From assembly GCA_029557215.1 (NCBI GenBank), contig JAKPQQ010000294.1:1-34831 (forward strand): DNA of 34,831 bases. Reading direction: 5' to 3'. The notes below the pieces were generated by a model. It did not search any database. It was not told the DNA's origin and was given only the letters and a program-made list of their open reading frames with translations. The translations under genes and the position numbers were made by a program. This document shows, in pieces, positions 8,394-17,418 of this stretch. How positions within the stretch are numbered: the first letter of the stretch is position 1; every line of letters begins with the position of its first letter. The stretch comes from Fibrobacterota bacterium (GTDB lineage: Bacteria; Fibrobacterota; Fibrobacteria; UBA5070).

Positions 8394-9424
8394 CGCGCCA
8401 CCTCGACGCCTTCCGACGGATCCTGTCGCGAAATCGCGCGGCTTCCGCCGCGTTCGCCGCGCTGGCCGCCCTCTACCTGATGGCCTTGGCGGCTCCGTGG
8501 CTCGCGCCGTACGACCCCGACGACGAATCCCGCTCCCATTCCTGGGCGCCGCCGTCCACCATCCGGTTCGACGGAATCCGTCCCTACGTGCATCCAGTCT
8601 CGTTCACCTTCGACGACGACGCCCGCCGCGTCTACGTGGAGGACACCACCCTTCGCGCCCCGATCGGCCTGTTCGTGGGCGGCCACCTGTTCGGGCTGGT
8701 GGATGGTTCCGCCAATGCATCCGGAGCGCGCCTGTACCTGCTGGGCGCCGACTCGCGAGGCCGCGACCTGCTCACGCGGCTTCTGCACGGCGCGAGGATC
8801 TCGCTGACCATCGGCGTGGTGGGCGTCAGCATTTCCACCTTCGTGGCGCTCCTGGTGGGCGGGATCGCGGGGTTCGCCGGCGGACGCGTCGACTGGCTCC
8901 TGATGCGCGTGTGCGAGATCGTGATGCTGGTGCCGGCGTTCTACCTGCTCATGCTCCTGCGAGCGGCGCTCCCGTTGGATTGGGATTCGCGCGTGGTCTA
9001 CCTCTCGATCGTGCTCATCCTTTCGTTCATCGGCTGGGCTGGCCTTGCGCGCGTGGTGCGCGGCCTGGTGCTGTCCATCCGAGAGCGCGACCACGTGGTG
9101 GCCTCGCGCGCCCTGGGCGTACCTGCATGGAAGATCCTGACTCGCCACGTGCTCCCGCACACATGGGGGTTTTTGGCGATCCAGGCCACCCTCAGCATTC
9201 CCGGCTACATCGTGGCCGAATCGGGTCTTTCGCTCCTGGGGCTGGGCATCCAGGATCCGCAGACCAGCTGGGGCAACCTGCTGCAGGAAGCCATGTCGAT
9301 CTCCGAGATCCAGTTGCACCCCTGGAGCCTGCTCCCGGGGGCGTTCCTGTTCGTGGCCGTGCTGTCGTGGAACCTGGTCGGCGACGCGTTGCGCGACGCG
9401 TTCGACCCGCGGGGGGACGAATGA
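8390..9424 (+). CDS. Peptide ABC transporter permease, OppC/DppC type
   Basis: A 344-residue partner permease. The ATG at 8390 overlaps the preceding stop by ATGA; the much longer open frame upstream is a shadow of the oppB-type gene. Features: a first transmembrane helix (AALAALYLMALAAPWLAPYDP), then GADSRGRDLLTRLLHGARISL, the EAA loop VVASRALGVPAWKILTRHVLP and GLSLLGLGIQDPQTSWGNLL, all diagnostic of OppC. Between helices 1 and 2 there is a periplasmic stretch of about 85 residues (roughly 40-125) rich in Asp and aromatics, longer than in typical OppC. The stop overlaps the next ATG. Confidence 0.93.
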   Translation: MTRHLDAFRRILSRNRAASAAFAALAALYLMALAAPWLAPYDPDDESRSHSWAPPSTIRFDGIRPYVHPVSFTFDDDARRVYVEDTTLRAPIGLFVGGHLFGLVDGSANASGARLYLLGADSRGRDLLTRLLHGARISLTIGVVGVSISTFVALLVGGIAGFAGGRVDWLLMRVCEIVMLVPAFYLLMLLRAALPLDWDSRVVYLSIVLILSFIGWAGLARVVRGLVLSIRERDHVVASRALGVPAWKILTRHVLPHTWGFLAIQATLSIPGYIVAESGLSLLGLGIQDPQTSWGNLLQEAMSISEIQLHPWSLLPGAFLFVAVLSWNLVGDALRDAFDPRGDE

Positions 9425-10389
9425 GCCTGCTGGACGTCCGCGACCTTTCGATCTCGTTCCGGACCGCCGCCGGGCCGCTCCACGTGGTCGATCGCGTTTC
9501 GTTCTCGGTGGAGCGTTCGAGCACCTTGGCGATCGTCGGCGAATCGGGCTGCGGCAAGTCGGTGACCGCCCAATCGCTGCTGGGATTGCTCCCTCCCAAG
9601 AAGACGATGGTGTCGGGGTCCATCCGGCTGGACGACCGGGAATTGACGAACCTGTCGTTCGAACGCTGGCGCGAAGTCCGCGGCCGGAAGATCGCGATGG
9701 TCTTCCAGGACCCGATGACCTCGCTCAACCCGTTGCTCACGGTGGGCGCCCAGTTGCGCGAAGTCCTGGCGCTGCACCAAAAATTGTCAAGCAATGCGCT
9801 CGGCGACGAAGCCGCCTCGTGGCTTTCCAAGGTCGGGCTCCCCGATCCCGTCGCGCGACTCGCCGCCTACCCGTTCGAGCTTTCGGGCGGCATGCGCCAA
9901 CGGGTGCTGATCGCGCTGGCCCTGGCCGGACGCCCCGAACTCCTGGTGGCCGACGAACCGACCACCGCCCTGGACGTCACCATCCAGGCCCAGATCCTGG
10001 ATCTCCTGGGATCGCTGCAGCGCGAGTTGGGCATGGGCATGGTCTTCATCACCCACGACCTGGGCGTGGTCGAACGCATCTCGGATCGGATCGCCGTCCT
10101 GTACGCGGGACGGGTCGTGGAATCGGGACCGACCGAACAGGTCTTGTCGAACCCTTCCCATCCCTACACCCGCGCCCTCCTCGATTCGGTGCCCGGGTTC
10201 CGCCCACGGAACGGTCGGCTCGCGAGCATCGGTGGCAATGTGCCTTCGCCGAGCGCCTGGCCGCCTGGTTGCCGGTTCCATCCTCGGTGCCCATCCGCGA
10301 TCGAACCCTGTTCGCGCACTTCGCCGGAATCCGTCGTTCTTGGCGACCGCGCCCGCGCCTGCCACAACCCCATGGAGCCTCGCGCGTGA
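9421..10389 (+). CDS. Peptide ABC transporter ATPase, OppD/DppD type
   Basis: A 322-residue ATP-binding subunit. The start overlaps the preceding stop (ATGA). Walker A GESGCGKS (about 40-47), Q-loop in [13 protein letters not shown], signature LSGGMRQR (about 154-161), Walker [13 protein letters not shown] (about 174-185) and the H-loop FITHDLGVV are all intact. The C-terminal oligopeptide-transporter extension with [13 protein letters not shown] carries the Cys residues that in relatives bind an Fe-S cluster or act structurally. It works as a heterodimer with the next ATPase. The stop TGA overlaps a GTG start of that gene. Confidence 0.94.
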   Translation: MSLLDVRDLSISFRTAAGPLHVVDRVSFSVERSSTLAIVGESGCGKSVTAQSLLGLLPPKKTMVSGSIRLDDRELTNLSFERWREVRGRKIAMVFQDPMTSLNPLLTVGAQLREVLALHQKLSSNALGDEAASWLSKVGLPDPVARLAAYPFELSGGMRQRVLIALALAGRPELLVADEPTTALDVTIQAQILDLLGSLQRELGMGMVFITHDLGVVERISDRIAVLYAGRVVESGPTEQVLSNPSHPYTRALLDSVPGFRPRNGRLASIGGNVPSPSAWPPGCRFHPRCPSAIEPCSRTSPESVVLGDRARACHNPMEPRA

Positions 10390-11357
10390 ACCTAATGGAC
10401 GTCAAGGACCTGAAGGTTTCGTTTCCCGTCGCGGGGGGATTGTTCGGGCGCCCCAAGGCCTGGATCCGAGCCGTCGACGGCGTCTCGCTTTCGCTCAAAC
10501 CGGGCGAGACCCTCGGGCTGGTGGGCGAATCGGGCTGCGGCAAGAGCACCACCGCCCGCGCGATCCTGCGCCTCGTGGAACCCGACTCGGGATCCATCCT
10601 CGTCGACGGAACCGACGTGCGCACGCTGCCTCGCGAAGAACTGCGCCTGTTCCGGCGGCGCATGCAACTGGTGATGCAGGACCCCATGGCGGCCCTGGAC
10701 CCGCGCCGCACCGCCTTCCAGGCCGTGGCCGAAGGCTTGGAAGTGCACGGCCTGGCGCCCAGGAGCGAATGGCGGGATCGCGTGCGCGCCTTGTTCGAAC
10801 TGGTGGGACTGTCCGACGACCAGTTGGATCGCCACCCCCACGAATTCTCGGGCGGCCAGCGGCAACGGATCGGGATCGCGCGCGCCCTGGCCGTGGAGCC
10901 CAAGCTGCTCGTGCTCGACGAACCCGTATCGGCCCTGGACGTGTCGGTGCAGGCGCAGATCGTGAACCTGCTGGAGGACATCCAGGAACGCACCGGCGTG
11001 GGGTACCTGTTCGTGGCCCACGACCTGGGCGTGGTCCGCCACATCAGCGACCGGATCGCGGTCATGTACCTGGGTCGCATCGTGGAAGAGGGCCCGGCCG
11101 AAGAAATCTGTCGGGATCCACGGCACCCCTACACGCGCATGCTCCTGTCGTCGATCCCGTCGATGTCGCGAGGCCGCGAGGCCGCCGTGCCGCCGATGGG
11201 CGAGCTGCCGTCGCCGTCGAATCCGCCATCCGGGTGCGCGTTCCACCCCAGATGCCCGATCGTCCAGGATACCTGCAAAAAAGAACGCCCGACTCTGCTG
11301 GAGTCGGGCGAGGGAAGGCTCTGCGCCTGCCCGTTGTGGGCAGGAACCGCGATCTAG
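10386..11357 (+). CDS. Peptide ABC transporter ATPase, OppF/DppF type
   Basis: A 323-residue second ATPase. The GTG at 10386 overlaps the previous stop (GTGA); an in-frame ATG at 10395 is an alternative. The insert VAGGLFGRPKAWIRAVDGVS before Walker A is typical of OppF. Walker [10 protein letters not shown] (about 47-55), signature FSGGQRQRIG (about 154), Walker B LLVLDEPVSALD and H-loop VAHDLGVV are intact, and the C-terminus has the CAFHPRCP Cys motif. The last about 80 bases have a second role: they contain, on the opposite strand, the terminator of the convergent SLBB gene, and the TAG stop shares the palindrome CTAG with that gene's stop. Confidence 0.94.
   Translation: MNLMDVKDLKVSFPVAGGLFGRPKAWIRAVDGVSLSLKPGETLGLVGESGCGKSTTARAILRLVEPDSGSILVDGTDVRTLPREELRLFRRRMQLVMQDPMAALDPRRTAFQAVAEGLEVHGLAPRSEWRDRVRALFELVGLSDDQLDRHPHEFSGGQRQRIGIARALAVEPKLLVLDEPVSALDVSVQAQIVNLLEDIQERTGVGYLFVAHDLGVVRHISDRIAVMYLGRIVEEGPAEEICRDPRHPYTRMLLSSIPSMSRGREAAVPPMGELPSPSNPPSGCAFHPRCPIVQDTCKKERPTLLESGEGRLCACPLWAGTAI
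11277..11310 (-). terminator. Intrinsic terminator of the SLBB export gene, embedded antisense in the OppF-type gene
   Basis: Read on the minus strand there is a perfect 10-bp stem (arms 11301-11310 and 11286-11295) with a 5-nt loop, immediately followed by TTCTTTTTT (11285-11277). It lies about 45 nt past the minus-strand stop codon at 11354, at a normal distance for a Rho-independent terminator. On the plus strand the same bases code for KKERPTLLESGE of the ABC ATPase. A second, weaker 7-bp stem without a T-run is at 11326-11344. Confidence 0.88.
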
Positions 11358-13588
11358 TTCTGGTTGATGATCACGAAGATGCCCAATCCGGTGAGGATCG
11401 TGGCCATGATCGCGTTCACCCCGGTGAGGATCTCGCCGAAGGTGGTGGGCTCGGGCGGTTTGCGGAAGGGCACGATGACTTCCGAGCCGGGGTTGGGCTT
11501 GTCGGAAATGCCGCCGTCGCGGGTCTGCACGGAACCGTCGGCGAACCGCACGTAGACGCGATCCTCGTCGGCGCTGTCGGAATAGCCGCCCGCCTGCTGG
11601 ATGTACCACTTCCAGGTTTTCCCTTCGCGCCACACGATGTTGCGCGGGCTGTTCACCCGTCCCTTCACGGTCACGGTGGCCGGGCGCATGGGGATCACGA
11701 TCACATCGCCACCGCGCAGGGGAAGGTCGTCGTATCCGCCCTTGTCCTTGAGCGCCTTGCGGAAATCGATCTGGATGCGTCCCGCGAGGCTGTCGCCTCG
11801 GATCAGGCGCGCGCCTTCCAGGTAGGCGTCGGGGCGCAAGCCCCCCACGCGCTCGAAAAGCGAAGAAAATCGTTCACCGGATTCCCGAAGACCGTAGCTG
11901 CCCGGACGTTCCACCCAACCGCGCACTTCGACCATTTCCAGCCGGGTGAGCAACGGGTTGAACGGCACTTCCACATGGGATTGGGCCAACAGGACATGGT
12001 CGGCGGAACGGCTTGAGAGGCTCGAATCCAACGGAAGGTATTCGACCTTGGATTTGCGCTGCCCGAAGATGGGGCTTTCCACGCGGACGTTGCCGAATTC
12101 GGCGTCGAGCTTGAATCCACCCGCCTTGAGGATCAGGTCCTTCACCGTCATCCCGGGAAGCCACACGTACGCCCCCTGGCGCACGACGGCGCCGGTGATG
12201 CGAACCGAATCGCGAAACGCCATTTCCCGTCGATCGAAGACGGTCACGCTGTCCAAGGCCTGGAGCGTCATGGACGCGGCATCGAGCGCGGAAAAACGCA
12301 ACTGCTGCCGAATCCCCGATGCCATCCGACGCGACAGGAGCAGGCGTTCGGCATAGGCGTCGCGAGCGAGTCCTCCGCCCAACTCCAACAACTCGGCGGC
12401 GGTCATGCCCTCCTTGACAGGATACGCTCCTGGAAAACGGACCATCCCCGCGATGGATACGGTGGCGCTGGAGGGATCCTTGCCCGGGAAGACCTGGACG
12501 ATGTCCCCATCCTTCAGCGGGGCCGGAGCCCCCGCGAGAACCTCCTGGGGCGTCGGCAGCGCGACCGCGTCCACCCGCCCGTTCTCGAACAACCGCAACA
12601 CGCTCATGGGCGCCTTGGCGGTGGTGGCGTTGAGTCCACCCGCGAATCCGATCAGTTCCTTGGCGCCTTCCTTGGCCACGAGCTCGTAGAGTCCTGGACG
12701 CCCGACGTCGCCACGCACCTCCACGGTGACCCCGCGCCGCGGCACACGAAGGACGTCGCCATCCTGCAGCACGTCGCCCGCGGGTTTCTTGCCGTGGAAG
12801 ATGTAGTCGTAGAGATCGACCGTGGTTTCCTTGCCTCCACGGGAGACGACGAGGTTGCGCTCGGAACCGAGATCGGTCGGCCCCTTGGCGTGGAACAGCG
12901 CGGCCAGGACCGACGTGTTGCCGGAAAGCAGGAATCCCCCCGGGCGCACGACGTCGCCGACCACGAAGACGCGCACCTGCTTGAGCTTGCCCATGGTCAC
13001 ATCCATGTTCACGCCACCGGAACCGAGCCCGGAATAGATGCGCTGCAAGCGCTTGCGCAGGATGCTCGTTGCCGACGCCAGCGTCTGGCCGTTGAGGCTG
13101 ACGACCCCGATGCCTTCGACCGAAATCTGTCCATCCCGGTCCAGGACCAGGGAATAGCGGGCCTCCTTCTGGCCCCAGAGGGTGAGGACGACCTCGTCGC
13201 CGGCGCCCAGCTGGTAATCCGCTCCGATCGCCCCCACATGGGAGGCGAACAGGTTCGGTTCGGCGTTGCGGAAGATCTCCTGCACATAACGGCGAGGCTT
13301 CTTCAACGAATCCTGCTTGCGCAGCTCCAGACTGTCGGACTCCACGGTGTCGACCTGGACGCTTCCCTCCTCGGCGGAGATCTGGCCGATCGATCCCCGC
13401 TGCGACCGGGAGGTGTCCATCCGCCCCGTCTGGGCGACGTTCATCTGGTTCTTCTTCTGCATGATCTCGGCGACCTGCTCGCGGGTCATGCCGGGGGGGA
13501 GAGCCGCATCGGAGATGTCCTGCGACCACGAACTCGCGCAGAGTCCTGCGATCAAGGCCAGAACTGAGATCGATTTCCGAAAGTTCAT
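11354..13588 (-). CDS. Polysaccharide export protein with six SLBB domains (Wza-like)
   Basis: About 744 residues. A signal peptide (MNFRKSISVLALIAGLCASS) is followed by an Asp/Ser/Gln-rich stretch and a Poly_export (PES) domain starting near DYQLGAGDEVVLTLWG. Then come six SLBB-type repeats, each with the pattern hydrophobic-G-hydrophobic-V-x-x-PG-x-Y: VFVVGDVVRPGGF, VEVRGDVGRPGLY, VSIAGMVRFPGAY, VRITGAVVRQGAY, VEVRGWVERPGSY and VTVKGRVNSPRNI. The C-terminus is a hydrophobic helix (IMATILTGLGIFVIINQN), comparable to the membrane-spanning end of Wza-type exporters. It would form an outer-membrane/periplasmic conduit for capsule or exopolysaccharide. An alternative start at 13603 would add MEPLP. 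No polymerase or glycosyltransferase genes are adjacent, but manC (GDP-mannose supply) is 4 kb away. Confidence 0.88.
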   Translation of the reverse strand: MNFRKSISVLALIAGLCASSWSQDISDAALPPGMTREQVAEIMQKKNQMNVAQTGRMDTSRSQRGSIGQISAEEGSVQVDTVESDSLELRKQDSLKKPRRYVQEIFRNAEPNLFASHVGAIGADYQLGAGDEVVLTLWGQKEARYSLVLDRDGQISVEGIGVVSLNGQTLASATSILRKRLQRIYSGLGSGGVNMDVTMGKLKQVRVFVVGDVVRPGGFLLSGNTSVLAALFHAKGPTDLGSERNLVVSRGGKETTVDLYDYIFHGKKPAGDVLQDGDVLRVPRRGVTVEVRGDVGRPGLYELVAKEGAKELIGFAGGLNATTAKAPMSVLRLFENGRVDAVALPTPQEVLAGAPAPLKDGDIVQVFPGKDPSSATVSIAGMVRFPGAYPVKEGMTAAELLELGGGLARDAYAERLLLSRRMASGIRQQLRFSALDAASMTLQALDSVTVFDRREMAFRDSVRITGAVVRQGAYVWLPGMTVKDLILKAGGFKLDAEFGNVRVESPIFGQRKSKVEYLPLDSSLSSRSADHVLLAQSHVEVPFNPLLTRLEMVEVRGWVERPGSYGLRESGERFSSLFERVGGLRPDAYLEGARLIRGDSLAGRIQIDFRKALKDKGGYDDLPLRGGDVIVIPMRPATVTVKGRVNSPRNIVWREGKTWKWYIQQAGGYSDSADEDRVYVRFADGSVQTRDGGISDKPNPGSEVIVPFRKPPEPTTFGEILTGVNAIMATILTGLGIFVIINQN

Positions 13589-13664
13589 CGGGAGTGGTTC
13601 CATGGGTTGCATTTCCGATCCAAGAATCGACAAACCTAGGAAAGTCTGGCCTCCCGCGACAGCG

Positions 13665-13919
13665 TCAGAGCAGCAGTTTGGCCACGACCCGGCGCCTGCG
13701 GGACAGATCCCGGCGTTCCTGGAGCATGGCCGCCACCCGCCGGTGTTCTTCGCCGCCCACCTCGCCCAAAGGTTCGAACCTGTCCTTGGGGCCTTCTTTC
13801 CACAGACGCCAGGCGCGTTCCTGTCCGCGGGATTTGCGCACCACCACCTGGCCTTGCGGCAGTCGGGCGAGCCGACGATCGATTTCCTCCAACTCCTGTT
13901 TCAGGTCGTCCAGAACCAT
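13665..13919 (-). CDS. Small conserved coiled-coil protein of unknown function
   Basis: An 84-residue protein inferred from a convincing sequence inside a longer open frame whose upstream part is only a shadow of scpB. It starts DDLKQELEEIDRRLARLPQG, continues with a short basic/aromatic middle (RKSRGQERAWRLWKEG), and ends in a second charged helix (EEHRRVAAMLQERRDLSRRR). Two helices flanking a short strand-rich centre resemble a widespread family of small unnamed bacterial and phage proteins with an ELEEI...LP(K/Q)G start, but its function is unknown. It is divergent from scpB (90 nt between starts) and 76 nt ahead of the SLBB export gene on the same strand. The Shine-Dalgarno is weak, so the exact start is uncertain. 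Confidence 0.6.
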   Translation of the reverse strand: MVLDDLKQELEEIDRRLARLPQGQVVVRKSRGQERAWRLWKEGPKDRFEPLGEVGGEEHRRVAAMLQERRDLSRRRRVVAKLLL

Positions 13920-14009
13920 GATCCGTGGCAAAAATGCATTGAAACCCCGGGGAGCTACATTCTCTGGTCCAGGTCCACTCCAGCGAATCCCAAACGGAGC
14001 CATCGCACA

Positions 14010-14819
14010 ATGCCAGAAGATCCAGTCGAACCGAGCGAGTCCGTCCCGGAAGAACGCGTTTCGCTCCCTTTGGACGAGGACCTCGAGCTCGCTTCGGAAT
14101 CGATCTCCGTGGCCCCCGAGCCGGTTTCCGTCGCCTCGATGCCCGCCGGCTTGGCACCTGCGGGCGCCGACAACGCCTACTCGGAAGGCGACGAGCTCGA
14201 TCTGGACGAGCCTTCGATCCCGCGCCCCGACGACGAGATCCTGGTCGAGGCCGCGTTGTTCGCGTCGACCGAGCTCACCACCTTGCGCCATCTGCGCGAA
14301 CTGGTCGATGCGACCCTGACCGCAGCCAAGGTCCAGAAGCTGGTCGACTCGATCAACAAACGCCTGACCGATGGCCGCCACCCCTACGAGATCGTGTCCG
14401 CCGCCGGCGGATGGCGCATCCGCACGCGCCCCGAGCTGTATCCGTGGCTGCGCGGCCTGTTCAAGGAGGTCCAGAACCGGCGGCTTTCGCAGGCCGTGCT
14501 GGAAACCTTGGCCGTGGTCGCCTACAAGCAGCCCATCACCAAGGCCGAGATCGAGGCCGTGCGCGGCGTGAGCGCCGACGGCGCCCTCAAGAAGCTTCTG
14601 GAAAAGAAGCTCGTGACCGTGTCGGGCCGCACCGACACCCCGGGACGTCCGCTCACCTACGGCACCACGCGCGAATTCCTGGAATATTTCGGGATTTCCA
14701 AGCTTCCCGACGACCTGCCGAGGCTCGCCGAGTTCGAAGAACTGGTGCAGTCGCGTTCGCTTCTGCCCCAGGTGGCGCCGGGTGGCGTGCTGCTCCAGGC
14801 CCAGCAGCAGGAAGAATGA
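14010..14819 (+). CDS. scpB: Chromosome segregation/condensation protein ScpB
   Basis: A 269-residue kleisin-associated subunit of the SMC-ScpAB condensin complex, which compacts and separates the chromosome. The core begins at DEILVEAALFAS (about residue 78) and contains the two winged-helix domains, with AAGGWRIRTRPEL, QAVLETLAVVAYKQPITKAEIEAVRGV and GRTDTPGRPLTYGTT, all ScpB signatures. The first about 75 residues are an acidic, Ser/Pro/Glu-rich tail not present in short ScpB proteins and probably disordered. Start at 14010 with GGAG 10 nt upstream. scpA is not adjacent. The stop overlaps the next ATG (ATGA). Confidence 0.95.
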   Translation: MPEDPVEPSESVPEERVSLPLDEDLELASESISVAPEPVSVASMPAGLAPAGADNAYSEGDELDLDEPSIPRPDDEILVEAALFASTELTTLRHLRELVDATLTAAKVQKLVDSINKRLTDGRHPYEIVSAAGGWRIRTRPELYPWLRGLFKEVQNRRLSQAVLETLAVVAYKQPITKAEIEAVRGVSADGALKKLLEKKLVTVSGRTDTPGRPLTYGTTREFLEYFGISKLPDDLPRLAEFEELVQSRSLLPQVAPGGVLLQAQQQEE

Positions 14820-15466
14820 CCAGCTGGATCGACCTCACCCATCCGGTGCACGAGGCGATGCCGGTCTGGGAGGAATCCGAACGGGCGTCGATCACGACGC
14901 GTTGCGAAATCGACGGAGATTGCCCGGTGCGGGTTTCGTGGATCGCGCTGGGCGCTCACACCGGAACCCACGTGGACGCCCCGTCCCACTTCCTGGCCGG
15001 CGGCGCCATGGTGCATGACCTGTCGCTGGATGACCTGATCGGTCCGGCCTGGATCGCCGATACCGGAACGGCCGGGATCGTGGACGCGGCGCTTCTGGAT
15101 CCGCTCGGGATCCCCCGGCAGGCCGAGCGGATCCTGTTTCGCACCTCCAACACATCCCGCGACCTGATGCGAAAGCGGGAGTTCGACCGCACCTACGTGG
15201 GGTTGGACTTGTCGGGAGCCGCCTGGCTGGCGGAGCGGAAGGTGCGCCTGGTGGGATTCGACTACCTGTCGGTCCAGGCGTTCGATGCCTCCGACGAAAC
15301 CCACCGGACACTGCTTCGCACCGGAACCGTCCTTCTGGAATCGCTGGATCTGTCCCGCGTGGGAACCGGCTGGCACGAGATCGTCTGCCTGCCGTTTCTT
15401 GGCAAGGACCTGGACGGCGCCCCCGCCCGGGTGGTCGCCCGGAAGATCGCCCCTCCGGCGGGTTGA
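14816..15466 (+). CDS. Metal-dependent cyclase/arylformamidase-family hydrolase (KynB-like)
   Basis: A 216-residue protein of the cyclase family (PF04199), which includes kynurenine formamidase. The metal-binding motif is HTGTHVDAPSH with His48, His52, Asp54 and His58; the N-terminal WIDLTHPVHEAMPVW and the GIDYLS-like motif VGFDYLSVQ also fit. The start overlaps the scpB stop and has AGGAAG just ahead of it, so the two genes are translationally coupled. No other tryptophan-catabolism gene is nearby, so the substrate is open. The gene ends 7 nt from the stop of the convergent MFS gene, with no recognisable terminator between them. Confidence 0.85.
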   Translation: MTSWIDLTHPVHEAMPVWEESERASITTRCEIDGDCPVRVSWIALGAHTGTHVDAPSHFLAGGAMVHDLSLDDLIGPAWIADTGTAGIVDAALLDPLGIPRQAERILFRTSNTSRDLMRKREFDRTYVGLDLSGAAWLAERKVRLVGFDYLSVQAFDASDETHRTLLRTGTVLLESLDLSRVGTGWHEIVCLPFLGKDLDGAPARVVARKIAPPAG

Positions 15467-15473
15467 ACAGGAG

Positions 15474-16682
15474 TCAGTCGCGTGGGCGGTGTTCCAGAGC
15501 CGGCCCAAGGAGCAGATAGAACGCTCCCGCCGCGAACGCCACCGCCGCGGTGAGGAAGCAGACCACCCGCACGCCCCACAACTCCCAGACCCATCCGGAA
15601 AGCATGGACCCGGCGATGCTCATCACGCCGCCGTTGAGCAGCGCCGCCGCCGTGGTCCCGCTGGAAATCCGATCGGGCGGGAGCAACCGCGCCAGCACCA
15701 GGCTCTGCCCCGTGAAGACGCCCACGACCATGAGCCCGTGGAGGGACTGCGCCACCAGGAGCATGGAGAAATCGGTGGCCAATCCCGCCAGCAGCCATCG
15801 CAGCGAGGTGGCGACGAATCCCGTCACCAACAGCGACTTGAGCCCGAATCTCCCCACGAAGGGGATCGCCAGGAACATGAAGGCGAGTTCGAACCCGGTG
15901 GCGATCGCCCAGGCCCGGGAAATGTCTTCGGGACCGCGCCCGAAGGGACCCGTGACGAGGTTGGCCAGGATCGTGACGCCCATGGCGTTGCAAAGGAACC
16001 CCAGACCGCCCCCGACGTAGACCACCCAGAGCCTGCGATCCCACAGCGACGCGACGACTTCCTTGAGCTTGAGATCCGACGCCCCGCTGGCGGTATCGGA
16101 ACCGGCCGGAAGAGCAAGAAAAAAGGGAAGGGATGCCACCAGAAAGGCACCCATGGCCAGATAGGCGACATCCAAGCCGTCGAACCGCAGACGATGCGAC
16201 AACCAAAGCGAGACGAGGAAGAACCCGAGGGTGCCCATCGCCCGCAGCGCGAAGAACACCGAGTTGCCGGTTCCCGTCCGGCGCAGCACCAGGGACTGGC
16301 TCAGTGGGGAAATGGGGCTGATGGCCACCTGGGCCAGGAAGAACCCGAGCGCGAGCATGGCGAATCCGCGAAGATGCGGCAGCAGCGCGAGTCCGACGCC
16401 CCCCAGGAGCATGTACACGGAAAGCACGAACCGGGGCGAACCGCTGCGATCGGTCCACCAGCCTGCGACCACGGGGCTGAACAGGGCGGGAAGACACCCC
16501 AGCGCCGCCACCAGGCCGATCTGGGCCGGGGACAGACCGCGGGTTTCGAACAGATGGTTGTTGAACTGGACGTTCACGTAGGCGCCGAAACTGACGAACA
16601 ACCCCATGGCCCCCATGGCGTAGGCGCCACCGGAAACGCGCCCACGAACCGACGGAACGGCCGGGGCCGGTTCAGAATCCAA
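15474..16682 (-). CDS. MFS transporter, MFS_1_like/nucleoside-symporter type
   Basis: A 402-residue inner-membrane protein with about 12 hydrophobic segments. The N-terminal half has GLFVSFGAYVNVQFNNHLFETRGLSPAQIG and a loop GWWTDRSGSPR between helices 2 and 3 (the MFS motif A position). The pattern of SPISPLSQSLVLRR and the ALRAMGTLGFF helix resembles the HCAT/PPP (3-phenylpropionate) and nucleoside:H+ symporter-like group. The TTG at 16682 overlaps the end of cobS by 11 nt; an ATG at residue 23 (MGAMGLF) is an alternative start. It is the last gene of the operon; its substrate is unknown. Confidence 0.85.
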   Translation of the reverse strand: MDSEPAPAVPSVRGRVSGGAYAMGAMGLFVSFGAYVNVQFNNHLFETRGLSPAQIGLVAALGCLPALFSPVVAGWWTDRSGSPRFVLSVYMLLGGVGLALLPHLRGFAMLALGFFLAQVAISPISPLSQSLVLRRTGTGNSVFFALRAMGTLGFFLVSLWLSHRLRFDGLDVAYLAMGAFLVASLPFFLALPAGSDTASGASDLKLKEVVASLWDRRLWVVYVGGGLGFLCNAMGVTILANLVTGPFGRGPEDISRAWAIATGFELAFMFLAIPFVGRFGLKSLLVTGFVATSLRWLLAGLATDFSMLLVAQSLHGLMVVGVFTGQSLVLARLLPPDRISSGTTAAALLNGGVMSIAGSMLSGWVWELWGVRVVCFLTAAVAFAAGAFYLLLGPALEHRPRD

Positions 16683-17418
16683 CGGGAAGGATCCGCGGAG
16701 GATCCAGCGTCGCGGCGACCATGATCCAGGCCTCGACGATTTCCGTCAGGGCGCCCATGGTCCCCCCGGTCATCCCCCCCAGCAGGCTGCGGATGCGGTG
16801 GACAAGAAGCAGCACCAGGATCAGCCACCCCAGGAACGCGACCACGGCCCGCTCGGGGCCCAGCTGCAGGATCACGACCAGCGGGGCCAGCGCGACCACG
16901 AACCTCATCCACGCCCGTTTTCCGGTGAAGGCCGTCACCGCCACGCCTTCGTCCTTGGCGTACGGCGAAAGCGCCGTGGCCAGAAGCTGCGACGAGCGTC
17001 CGAACACGGGAGCGGCGAACAGGGCGACCGCGGCGCGATCCACCGGCATGTTGTCCAGCGCGATGCCTTTGGTCGCGAGCACGGCGAACACCGCCGTCAT
17101 CCCCAGCGGCCCGATGTGGGGGGTGGTGAGGATCTCGTGCATGCTCGCGCGGGATCGCCACGAAAGCAGAGCTTCGGAGGTGTTCGCGAGCCCGTCCAGG
17201 TGGATTCCCCCGGTGATCCAGGTCCACGCCAGGATCGTGGCCAAGGCCGCGACCTGGCGAGGCGCGATCGATTCCGCTCCCCACCAGGAAAGGGCCAGGA
17301 ACCCGCCGATGAACAACCCCACCACGGGAAACCAGAAAACCGCACGGCGCAGGTCGTACTGCCGCTTTCCGGGAAGCCGCAGCACGGTGAGGTAGCTCAG
17401 CGCCGTGGGCAGGCTCAT
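16672..17418 (-). CDS. cobS: Adenosylcobinamide-GDP ribazoletransferase CobS (cobalamin synthase)
   Basis: A 248-residue integral membrane enzyme that joins adenosylcobinamide-GDP and alpha-ribazole at the end of the B12 pathway. The diagnostic motif GGIHLDGLANTSEALLS is present, with SMHEILTTPHIGPLGMTAVF and, near the C-terminus, LLGGMTGGTMGALTEIVE. About 5-6 hydrophobic helices. The ATG overlaps the manC stop (ATGA). A longer open frame upstream is a shadow of manC. No other cob gene and no cobalamin riboswitch is visible, so its presence between manC and an MFS gene suggests salvage rather than a full pathway, which is inference. Confidence 0.93.
   Translation of the reverse strand: MSLPTALSYLTVLRLPGKRQYDLRRAVFWFPVVGLFIGGFLALSWWGAESIAPRQVAALATILAWTWITGGIHLDGLANTSEALLSWRSRASMHEILTTPHIGPLGMTAVFAVLATKGIALDNMPVDRAAVALFAAPVFGRSSQLLATALSPYAKDEGVAVTAFTGKRAWMRFVVALAPLVVILQLGPERAVVAFLGWLILVLLLVHRIRSLLGGMTGGTMGALTEIVEAWIMVAATLDPPRILPVGF

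Noticed and set aside
11326-11344. 7-bp hairpin at the end of the OppF-type gene as a plus-strand terminator
   Set aside because: No run of T follows on the plus strand; the strong terminator here points the other way.
13768-13784. GGTTCGAACC resembling a tRNA T-arm
   Set aside because: No acceptor or anticodon stems can be formed around it and it lies inside the 84-residue gene.
16672-17418. Cobalamin riboswitch for cobS
   Set aside because: cobS is internal to an operon and overlaps manC; no room for and no sign of a B12-box leader upstream.
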